A DNA stretch of 54,325 nt from NCBI GenBank assembly GCA_023664455.1, contig JAMPFM010000001.1, positions 152,164-206,488 on the forward strand, given 5' to 3'. Numbering within the stretch: the first letter of the stretch is position 1; every line of letters starts with the position of its first letter. The position numbers and the translations under genes are program-made. The notes beneath the pieces are model-generated. The model did no database searches. It was not told the DNA's origin and worked only from the letters and a program-made list of their open reading frames with translations. Below are positions 8,655 through 16,700 of this stretch, one piece after another. The DNA comes from Blautia sp. (GTDB taxonomy: Bacteria; Bacillota; Clostridia; Lachnospirales; Lachnospiraceae).

Positions 8655-9986
8655 TTAGAAAATCCTTCTAATCGAAAGAATGGAACGATAGGTTGCACTG
8701 GAAACGATAATACCTGTTCTGGAAGTGGAAGCATGGACAATCTGTCCGTTTCCTGCATAAATTCCCACATGCCCCGAATAACAGATGATATCGCCGGGCT
8801 GCGCATTTTCCAAGCCGTTTACGGCTGCGCCTACATTTCTGTCCGCCGCTGAAGAGTGGGGAAGACTGACGCCGAAATTATTGTAAACGCTCATAACGAA
8901 TCCTGAACAGTCCGTACCGTTTGTCAGGCTGCTGCCGCCGTATACATAAGGATTTCCTACGAACTGCAGCGCATAATTTACTACTGCCTGCCCGGAAGCG
9001 CTGCCGCCGGAAGATGCATAAGTTACTGCCTCTTCGGAAGTATTGCCTTCGGCTGCTGCCTCTGCACGTCTCGCCGCCGCTTTCTTTGCAGCCGCTTCTT
9101 TTGCCGCCGCTACTGCTGCCTGTTCTTTAGCAAGTCTCGCCTTTTCTTCTTCGATGGACTCCGCTTTGACAAATTCAGTGGATAAGGTGACATATTCATT
9201 GGACACGTAACCATCACCTTCCTCGATATTAACCTTTACCCATCCATCTAACTCTTCCGTAACGATTAATTCATCTTCAATCGGTACGAGACCGAGCACT
9301 ACTGCCTCTGTATTAGGCTCTTCCCGCACTTTCAGGGTCGTCGTCGTAACCGTGGCAATCCGGGTGCCGACCTCTCTTGCAAGGTCTACCGCATCATCGC
9401 CTGTCACACAAAACTCTGCTTTTACATAGCCTTCCACGGAACCGGAGCTGATTTTGTACCAGCCGTTTTCCTCTTCTATGAAGGTGCCGACCGACTTATC
9501 ATAGAGTTTGCCGACGATGTTACCGTCCTCACCGGGAATATCCCGGACATTCACATAATTATTTACTTTTGCAATGACAAGGCTCTTGAAACCTTCTTCC
9601 TCTTCGTGGAGTTTTGCCGCGTTGGAAGCCTCCCGCAAGTCTCTGACGTATCCTTCGCTGACAATTATGGTATCCTCAATCTTCTTATTAGATATGGTGG
9701 ACTGTTCCGTACTTTCCAACATACCGCCGACCGGAATTTCCCCGGTTCCTTTTATCGCAATATCCGCTGTGGATGCAGTCAGGTCACTGCTGCTTTCCCT
9801 GTCCTCATCCTCTTTCATATCGGAAAGAGACGTGGACTGCTCGGTAGGCGCCAATGAGTAATCAATACCTGCCGAGGGTAATACGGAGTTTAAACCTCCT
9901 GAAGCGTTTGCCGTAATATCTATTCCTGAAAATGTTATGACTGCTGCCATTGCGTAAGCTGCGATTTTCACACTTTCCTTCTTCAT
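8655..9986 (-). CDS. SH3b-NlpC/P60 peptidoglycan hydrolase
   Basis: Secreted cell-wall hydrolase of about 443 residues. A signal peptide (residues 1-29, ending TANASG) is followed by a linker, two bacterial SH3 domains (about 143-205 and 213-275, the first with VNVRDIPGEDGN, the second with LKVREEPNTEA), an Ala/Glu/Lys helical linker and a C-terminal NlpC/P60 domain. The catalytic Cys is in GTDCSGFV, the His in SGHVGIYAG and the third residue region in QIVHAST, so it should be active on gamma-D-Glu-diamino acid bonds. The ATG at 9986 overlaps the stop of a four-codon upstream ORF (TGATG). A WalR-like box lies in the leader. Confidence 0.9.
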   Translation of the reverse strand: MKKESVKIAAYAMAAVITFSGIDITANASGGLNSVLPSAGIDYSLAPTEQSTSLSDMKEDEDRESSSDLTASTADIAIKGTGEIPVGGMLESTEQSTISNKKIEDTIIVSEGYVRDLREASNAAKLHEEEEGFKSLVIAKVNNYVNVRDIPGEDGNIVGKLYDKSVGTFIEEENGWYKISSGSVEGYVKAEFCVTGDDAVDLAREVGTRIATVTTTTLKVREEPNTEAVVLGLVPIEDELIVTEELDGWVKVNIEEGDGYVSNEYVTLSTEFVKAESIEEEKARLAKEQAAVAAAKEAAAKKAAARRAEAAAEGNTSEEAVTYASSGGSASGQAVVNYALQFVGNPYVYGGSSLTNGTDCSGFVMSVYNNFGVSLPHSSAADRNVGAAVNGLENAQPGDIICYSGHVGIYAGNGQIVHASTSRTGIIVSSATYRSILSIRRIF

Positions 9987-10000
9987 CAATTCGTAACCAT
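9986..10000 (-). CDS. four-codon upstream ORF (MVTN) overlapping the hydrolase start
   Basis: ATG GTT ACG AAT TGA lies directly behind GAGAGAAAGGC, and its TGA shares its A with the ATG of the NlpC/P60 gene. An almost identical arrangement (ATG GTT ACA GTG TGA behind GAGAGAAAGGT) stands before the gene at 37895-38896. Translation of so short a frame is unproven; the conserved layout suggests translational coupling or a conserved leader. Confidence 0.35.
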   Translation of the reverse strand: MVTN

Positions 10001-10043
10001 GCCTTTCTCTCGACCAATCAGTCCGGTCGTTTGTAATTAATAT

Positions 10044-10060
10044 GTTACAAAATTGTTACA
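10044..10060 (-). promoter_or_regulatory. WalR-like direct-repeat box
   Basis: On the minus strand TGTAAC-AATTT-TGTAAC, an exact fit to the WalR (YycF) consensus TGTWAH-N5-TGTWAH. It sits just downstream of the predicted transcription start of a cell-wall hydrolase gene, the class of gene WalRK controls in Firmicutes. The downstream position would suit repression. Confidence 0.6.
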
Positions 10061-10073
10061 TCTTTTGAAATAA

Positions 10074-10102
10074 AATATAACATTTATGAAGGTAATTGTC
10101 AA
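10074..10102 (-). promoter_or_regulatory. promoter of the NlpC/P60 gene
   Basis: Minus strand -35 TTGACA (10097-10102), 17-nt spacer, -10 TATATT (10074-10079), giving a leader of about 80 nt. The leader holds the WalR-like box and a CGACC...GGTCG hairpin (about 10009-10027). Confidence 0.7.
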
Positions 10103-10163
10103 CTACAGCATCTGCCCAAAAAAAATGAAAATAGCACTATTTCTTGTGCATTATGTAGAAGCA

Positions 10164-10187
10164 GGTTGAAAATAGAACTTTTCAACC
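10164..10187 (-). terminator. hairpin after the thioredoxin-reductase-like gene
   Basis: GGTTGAAAA-GTTCTA-TTTTCAACC, a perfect 9-bp stem 29 nt past the stop. No good T tract follows, so terminator function is likely but not certain. Confidence 0.5.
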
Positions 10188-10215
10188 GCAAAAACAGTAC
10201 AAAAATGCCGTTTTA

Positions 10216-11142
10216 TCAATATCCTTGTAATAAAAAGCCCTCTACTGCGGCGATTGCCGCCGCGCCGTCCGCAGCCGCTGTAATAATCTGCCTCACCCGT
10301 TTCGTCCTGATATCTCCCGCTGCAAAAATTCCCGCCGTCTGCGTCGCACAATCTTCCCCGGCTATGATATATCCTTTTTCATCGCATGCCACGATATCCC
10401 GGAAGGGTTCTGTATTGGGCAGAAGCCCTACCGCGATAAAAACGCCGTCCGTTTTAAACATCTGGCAGGTATCATCCTTTAGGCAGCGCACTTTGAGGGC
10501 TTCCACTTTCTCATCCCCGCAGATTTCTTCCACCACGCTGTCCCAGATAACTTTCACATTGGCGCACTGAAACAGCGCTTCCTGCAGCGATTTTGCCGCG
10601 CGCAGACTGTCCCGTCTGTGAATCAGGACAACTTCACTACAGATTCTGGACAGAAAGATGGCGTCTTCCACCGCCACATCGCCGCCGCCTACCACTGCGA
10701 CGTTTTTCTCCCTAAAAAAAGCGCCGTCGCAGGTTGCGCAATAGGATACGCCCCGTCCAGTCAGCCTTTCTTCCCCCGGCACATGGAGCAGCGCATGGGA
10801 CGCCCCGGCAGCGATAATCACCGTTTTCGTCTCATAGACAGTCTCTTCTGCACCGTCATGCACCGTCACGATCCAGCGCCCTTTCTCACCGCTGATGCTT
10901 TTGACTTCCCCGGTTCTAAAAACAGCGCCCATCTCTTCTGCATGGCTTCGGAATTTCATCCCCAGCTCAAAGCCATTGATACCGGGAATGCCAAGGTAAT
11001 TGTCCACTTTATCCGTATTTAATACCTGTCCGCCGCTCATCGCGTTTTTCTCTATAACCAGCATCGTAAGTCCCGCCCTTTTACTGTAGACTGCCGCCGA
11101 TAAGCCCGCCGGACCGGACCCTATAATCATTACATCCTGCAT
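10216..11142 (-). CDS. thioredoxin-reductase-like NAD(P)/FAD oxidoreductase
   Basis: A 308-residue class II pyridine nucleotide-disulfide oxidoreductase. It shows the FAD loop GSGPAGLSAAVY at the N-terminus, the redox pair CATC (in VSYCATCDGAFF), the NAD(P) loop VVGGGDVAVEDA and the C-terminal GIFAAGDIR FAD motif in order. Family knowledge says such proteins reduce thioredoxin or a related small redox protein; no thioredoxin gene is adjacent, so the partner is unknown. ATG at 11142 is chosen over TTG two codons upstream because AAAGGAG lies 7 nt before it. It is divergent from the FabG-like gene at 11220. Confidence 0.88.
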   Translation of the reverse strand: MQDVMIIGSGPAGLSAAVYSKRAGLTMLVIEKNAMSGGQVLNTDKVDNYLGIPGINGFELGMKFRSHAEEMGAVFRTGEVKSISGEKGRWIVTVHDGAEETVYETKTVIIAAGASHALLHVPGEERLTGRGVSYCATCDGAFFREKNVAVVGGGDVAVEDAIFLSRICSEVVLIHRRDSLRAAKSLQEALFQCANVKVIWDSVVEEICGDEKVEALKVRCLKDDTCQMFKTDGVFIAVGLLPNTEPFRDIVACDEKGYIIAGEDCATQTAGIFAAGDIRTKRVRQIITAAADGAAAIAAVEGFLLQGY

Positions 11143-11176
11143 ATGCAAACTCCTTTCTTTTACCCGATACTTGTAG

Positions 11177-11182
11177 TATAAT
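11177..11182 (+). promoter_or_regulatory. -10 element before the FabG-like gene
   Basis: TATAAT 43 nt before the start of the reductase gene, in a 77-nt divergent intergenic region. No clear -35 hexamer is visible. Confidence 0.35.
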
Positions 11183-11219
11183 TTAGAAAACTATGTGACG
11201 CAAGGAGTATATCCAGACT

Positions 11220-11939
11220 ATGACAAAATATGCTTTAGTGACCGGCGCCTCCAGAGGAATCGGCAGGGAAACCGCCGCTGTCCTCGCCGCAGAAGGATAT
11301 CATCTTTATCTGACCTGTATCAGGTCCAAAGAAACGCTTCTTACTTATGCGAAACAGCTTTCCACGCAATATCATATTGACTGTGTGCCTTTTACCGGCG
11401 ACATGGGAAATCCTGAAGATGTGGAAGCATTGTTCCGGAAAATTACGGACTTAGATGTCCTGATTAATAACGCGGGCATTTCTTATATCGGTCTTTTGCA
11501 TGAAATGTCTCTTGCCGACTGGCGAAAAGTGATTTCAATCAATATGGACTCGGTATTTTATACGAGCAGACTTGCCATTCCGCTTATGCTGCGTAAGCAT
11601 AGCGGCAAAATTATCAATATTTCTTCCGTATGGGGTACTGCGGGGGCTTCTATGGAAGTCGCCTACTCCGCATCGAAAGGGGCTGTCAACAGTTTTACAA
11701 AGGCGCTTGCCAAAGAACTTGCCCCCAGTCATATCCAGGTCAATGCCATTGCCTGCGGTCTCATTGACACCGATATGAACCGCTGTTTTTCTGCAGAAGA
11801 GCTGGACGCGCTGCGACAGGAAATTCCCTGCGACAGAATCGGCAGCCCCGCGGAAGTCGCGCAGATGGTCAGAACGCTTTTATCCGCTCCCGAATATCTG
11901 ACGGGACAGATTATCACGCTGGACGGCGGCTGGGTCTGA
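11220..11939 (+). CDS. short-chain dehydrogenase/reductase, FabG-like
   Basis: A 239-residue classical SDR. The cofactor loop TGASRGIGRETA, the NNAG motif (INNAGISY), the catalytic Ser (SSVWGTAG) and the YSASK active-site segment are all present, and the LDGGWV end is typical of FabG. It most likely is a 3-oxoacyl-ACP reductase or a relative; no fatty-acid synthesis genes are adjacent, so the substrate remains open. AAGGAG lies about 14 nt before ATG. It converges with the helicase-like gene, whose stop is only 14 nt away. Confidence 0.85.
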   Translation: MTKYALVTGASRGIGRETAAVLAAEGYHLYLTCIRSKETLLTYAKQLSTQYHIDCVPFTGDMGNPEDVEALFRKITDLDVLINNAGISYIGLLHEMSLADWRKVISINMDSVFYTSRLAIPLMLRKHSGKIINISSVWGTAGASMEVAYSASKGAVNSFTKALAKELAPSHIQVNAIACGLIDTDMNRCFSAEELDALRQEIPCDRIGSPAEVAQMVRTLLSAPEYLTGQIITLDGGWV

Positions 11940-11952
11940 CAGGGTATTTCCT

Positions 11953-13686
11953 TTATAAAAAGATATGGGACGCCTCCGGCAGCGCTTTTTTCACGGACTG
12001 CAGAAACCCATATCTGGAACAGTCATACTCATCGGGGATATCATAAGATGCAGACAGCTCTTTTAACTGCGTGATTCTATCCGCGGTCATTTCTTCCGGT
12101 AATTCTCTTCCATCCCCCAAAAGCACAGCGTTCTTTCCACGGGCTAAAAGCAGGGCGCCGGAAGCTGCATCCAGCTGAGAAGCCCCTTCCACAATCACAC
12201 AGGAATAAACTGTCTCTTCACCCAGAGCCTTCCCGGCATAATCCGCCGTAGAAAGCAGAATGGGATACTCTTGCAGAAAAATGTCTGAACGTTTCTTCAA
12301 ATCTGCCTCTGCAAAAACTGTCCGTTCCTTCTTTTCCCCGTATTTCTGGCAAAGCGCAGTCTCCAGATACTGCATGGATAAGCTCTCTATCTCACTAAAA
12401 ACCGCTTCCGCCGCCAGAGACACTTCCTCTTCCATCCGCCGGATATGCGCTTCCAAATCCTGCCTTTTCTTCCGGTAAAACAATCCCTGCAGCATTGCCG
12501 TCAGCCTCAGCAGATCCTGTTTATAAAATCCTTTGCCCGAAATACCGTAGGAAAACCGGCAACGGAGCTTAAAGGACAATCCGCTTCCCATATTCTGTTC
12601 CGCCATACGCAGACACTCCTGCCACAACTGCATCAACTGTCCGGAAGCCAGGGATTTGCGGATCTTTACCGTCTGTATGTCCACGCCCATTTCTTCTGCG
12701 CTCTTTTTTACCCTTTGACACTCTGCCTCTAACTCTTTCAGCTCCTGCCTTAACGCTTCCGCCTCCGTCTGCCGGACGAAAAGTTCTTTCATTTCCTCCA
12801 GTTTCTGCTGAATATGTTCCAGGCTACTTTCCGTATCCACATCCATATCCCCGCTCCCAAACGCCGGATACGTTCCAGTCTGAGCCGCAAGAAACTCCTG
12901 TTTATCCTCTGCACTCCCTATCGGCGCACTAAGAAAACCGAGCGGGCAGCCGTCTGTGGATAATTTTTCCAGCACCTGCTTCATAGTGGCATGATGCGGA
13001 AAAACTACCTGCACACTCTGCCCCTGCAGCAGGATATTGGCAAGAATATTGAAAATCGTCTGTATCCGCTCTTTTTCCGACGAACCTTGTATCATGCTCA
13101 CAGAATGTTCCAGTGCGGCTTTGACCGCCAGATAACCGCTTGCACTGCAGCCAAACGGAAAAATCGGCGTAACCTCTTTTTTCCTGAAATGCTCTTTCTG
13201 CGGATTCAGATAGATGGACAATGCAGTCTCTTTTCCCACGAATCCCATCTCTTCTCGCCGGATGGTGGATACGCCGCCGCTTTCGGGTCTGGCGCAGATA
13301 GAAGCCGCTTTCGTCAGATAGGCAAATAGGCGGCCAGAGCGTAAATCTTCCAGACAGGATTCCCGGATAGTCAGCTCTTCCTGCTCATAGTCCGCCTCGT
13401 TTCCATCATCAAAGCAGATATGCCAATAGCTTTTGTCTTTTCCTGTAAACACATAAACCGCATCGACAGGGGGCAGTTTTTTCCCATCATAAGATATGTG
13501 GCAAAACGCCGGACAAAGCTCTATAGGTTCCTGCATCCAGAGAAGTGCATCCGCAGCATAAGAATAGGTCTTTCCGGTATAAAACTGCAAATCATATTTT
13601 TCTGTCTGTTGATTATAACTGCATAACCGGACCTCTTTCGTGATAATCCTGCCTTCCGCTATCACCATATGCCTGCGCGTATCCAC
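11953..13686 (-). CDS. catalytically dead, C-terminally truncated SF1 helicase-like protein
   Basis: A 577-residue protein related to Upf1/DNA2-type superfamily 1 helicases. At about 198-220 the usual GPPGTGKT loop is replaced by GSSEKERI, although the flanking QTIFNILANILLQGQSVQVV is kept. At about 510 the DEAS Walker B is EGAS (CVIVEGASQLDAASGALLLA), again with family flanks and GDGRELP after it. The protein then stops at about the place where full-length relatives begin the second RecA domain. A long helical insert lies at about 285-480. GTG start behind AAAGGGGAAAGAAA. It follows the CAP gene by 33 nt and may be co-transcribed. The frame is intact, so it may have a non-enzymatic role. Confidence 0.75.
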   Translation of the reverse strand: MDTRRHMVIAEGRIITKEVRLCSYNQQTEKYDLQFYTGKTYSYAADALLWMQEPIELCPAFCHISYDGKKLPPVDAVYVFTGKDKSYWHICFDDGNEADYEQEELTIRESCLEDLRSGRLFAYLTKAASICARPESGGVSTIRREEMGFVGKETALSIYLNPQKEHFRKKEVTPIFPFGCSASGYLAVKAALEHSVSMIQGSSEKERIQTIFNILANILLQGQSVQVVFPHHATMKQVLEKLSTDGCPLGFLSAPIGSAEDKQEFLAAQTGTYPAFGSGDMDVDTESSLEHIQQKLEEMKELFVRQTEAEALRQELKELEAECQRVKKSAEEMGVDIQTVKIRKSLASGQLMQLWQECLRMAEQNMGSGLSFKLRCRFSYGISGKGFYKQDLLRLTAMLQGLFYRKKRQDLEAHIRRMEEEVSLAAEAVFSEIESLSMQYLETALCQKYGEKKERTVFAEADLKKRSDIFLQEYPILLSTADYAGKALGEETVYSCVIVEGASQLDAASGALLLARGKNAVLLGDGRELPEEMTADRITQLKELSASYDIPDEYDCSRYGFLQSVKKALPEASHIFL

Positions 13687-13719
13687 TTTCTTTCCCCTTT
13701 CTTCTTATAATACTAATAT

Positions 13720-16700
13720 TCACTGTATTTTCACGGTAAAAGCCTTAGACGTCACCGACACCCCATTTTCCAGCCCAAAGGTCATGTATAGCTTGTAACT
13801 GCCCTTATTCAGTCCCGCGCCGTCTTTTGCCTTAATCCGGTATGCGCCATTATCTCCCGGCGTCAGGGTGAATGCCGAAGCATAGGCGCCGCTTAAAGAA
13901 GCGCTTCTGATTTCTCCCGTGACATTCGCTATTTTGGGCGTATAGAGAATTTCCCCGCCCGCTAAATCAGACGCTTTTATTTTGCCTTTTGCTTTCAAAG
14001 ATACGGACGGCTGTTTATTGGAAACCGTAACGCTAAGCGTAACCGGATTCATCCGCAGAATCTTTGTCTCACCTACCATACACCATCCGTATACTTTATA
14101 TTTATAGGTTCCATTTTTGACACTGCTGTCATTTAAACGGACGGTAAGCGTCCTGCTATCCCCCTGTCTTTGCGGGCAGATAGAAAGTTTTTCCTCTTCT
14201 AACAGTTTCTTTGCTGCGCCATTAGCGCCCACGATATCCGCTTCCTTCAGACGGACGATAGACACCGTTTCATTCTTATTTGCCGAAGCCTTCAATGAAA
14301 AAACTTCCCTTCCGGCGGCATTTGTATTCAAAGATACTTTTGTTTTATCCAATGTCAGCGTCGGCGTCTTCTTATTGACTGTCATTTTGAAAGAACAGGA
14401 TACCGGTTCCCTCCAGTTATCGTGGGAAACCTTCATTTTGGCAGTCAGACTCTTCGTCCCAAGCAGACGCACAGAAATGTCCGGGCTGCCCGGTTCCATA
14501 TGAAACTGCGCCTTGGACTCCATACCCGCATCCGGCGTAACCGTAATGTTTCCTTCCACATTTTCCCCCGTGTTTCCGCTTTCTTTCGGAATCAGGATCT
14601 CTTTACTCTTTTTATCCATAATGCGGAAAATAGCGCGGTCATTTCCTGTTGCCAGATACAGAAGGGCGTCCGTCGGGGAAGTTGTCAGCGTGGTTTTCTG
14701 ATAATTGCTTTTTACCGTCAGCTTCTTTGTGAGGACATACTCTTCGCCGTAATCCTGAAAAAGAAACTGCAATTCCACCGTTTTCTTGATTTTCTTATAG
14801 TTATCCGCTGTCACGCCCACCGGGGATATGGTTCCTGCCCAGACATCCCCTTCCTGCTTGAAAGCGACCTGAAAATGAGGCGCACCCGTTATCTCGTTGA
14901 TCTGCCGGATTTGGTTAATTTTTTCCGTTCCGCTGCTAATCGCCAGTTGTGCATCCGCATCTTTATAAAAAAGATTGATTTGCGCAGACTGTTTTAAGGT
15001 AACGGAAGGTTTTGTGTTTTTCAGCTTGATGGTAATTGGGTACACATATGTCCGGGGCTGGGTTGTCTGCTGCGTCTGGGATTGTGTCTGTCCCTGCTGC
15101 TCCGGCTGTCCTTCCTGTATCCGTTCAGTTGTTACCTGCAAATAGACCTTGTAAGAGCCTTTTTTGATCTGCTCCGTGTTCTGCCCCAGAAACCCCACTG
15201 CATAGGCGTCCGCTTCGTCAATATCCGTTCCGTCGTCTTTTTTCACCTTGTTTATCGCAAATAAGGAGGAATCGTTCTGACAATCCTTATCTTCATATAA
15301 TGCCACCTTTTGGATCGGATTATTCTCCGCTTCCTCTAACACAACAGGAACCGTCACTGCCGGTTTCCACTTATTGAGCGTCCATGTCTTGTTCTGTAAC
15401 TGCGGGGACGTCCGCTGCACACAGATACTGACGCTGACGCTTCTTTTGCCGTTATCTTTGGCAGTCACACTAAGCGCCGCTTCCCCAATTTTCTTGACAG
15501 TTACTTCCGCAAGCCCGGTTTCTCCTTTGACGGCACGCACCTGGATCACACCGCTCTTATCCGTGCCAAATGTCAGCGCGGTATCCGTTTCCGCTCCGCT
15601 TTTATCCAGCGCATAGGCGCGGACGCGGAATTTCGATACACCTTCTTCTACCAGAAAAGAACCGTCTTCCGTACACTGCACGCCTTCCGCCATTTCCTGC
15701 GCAGGTATTATCTTAAACCCGTTGGCGTAAAGCGCCTCCTCTACCTGAAAAGTATATTTTTTCTTATAAGTTCCATAAGGTTTTTTCGCCGGTCCATAAC
15801 CGCCGTTTCTGTCTTTTAATTTGATTTCCACGGTTACGACGCATTTCCCGGCGCTTCGGGGGGTAATCTGAATAGCCCAGCCGGCATTTTCAGAAAAGGA
15901 CGTTTCCGCTTTCAGAATTTCCTCCTTATTCGCCTCTGCATTGACTTCATAAAAAGAAGCATCCACTTCCGCCCCGGTTGCATTCAGTCCCGGATACAGC
16001 GTATACGTTTCTGACAAGGACAGTTTCTTCGTAGCGGGAAGCGTTTTTCCTTCCAGTATCACGCGCTGCCCCGAAGCGGCGCTGACCTCCACCGGTATGA
16101 TGCAGTCCTGCCGTATCGTCTTGCCGTCGGTATGCTGCTCGGTATACTGGGCGGCAAAATATTGGATGGTCTCTCCCTTTTTGGCTTGCAATTTAGTCTG
16201 CGGTTCCTTCCAGGAAAAACCCGGATACGCATCTAACGGCACATTCGCCAGCGTTTTATCTATATTGGTGACTGCCTTTAACCCTTCCGGCAATGAAAGG
16301 TCTTCCTTGACTGCCAAAACCTGCACTTCCAAAACTGCCTGGACGTCGCTGTCCACTGCCTTTACCGTCAGGCTGGCTGTTCCGGCTTTGAGGGCTTTTA
16401 CTGTACCGCCGGCTTCTACTGCCAGCACTTCCGAATTGGAAGAGAGAAGCTGCACACCTTGCGTTGCATCCGCCGGAGATACGCAGTATACAGGCGTAAA
16501 TACTTCCGTTTCATACAATTCGATACTGTCTTCATAAAAACGGACATCTTGTATTGCGACGTTTTTCTCGCCCACTGTAATCCGGCATGTCGCTTCTTTT
16601 TCCGCCGCCTGTGCCGTCAGTGTGACGGTTCCATCTGCTAATGCGCGGATGGTTCCGTCTTCTAAAATGGCGATAACCTTTTGTTCCTTCGTTCCAGTTT

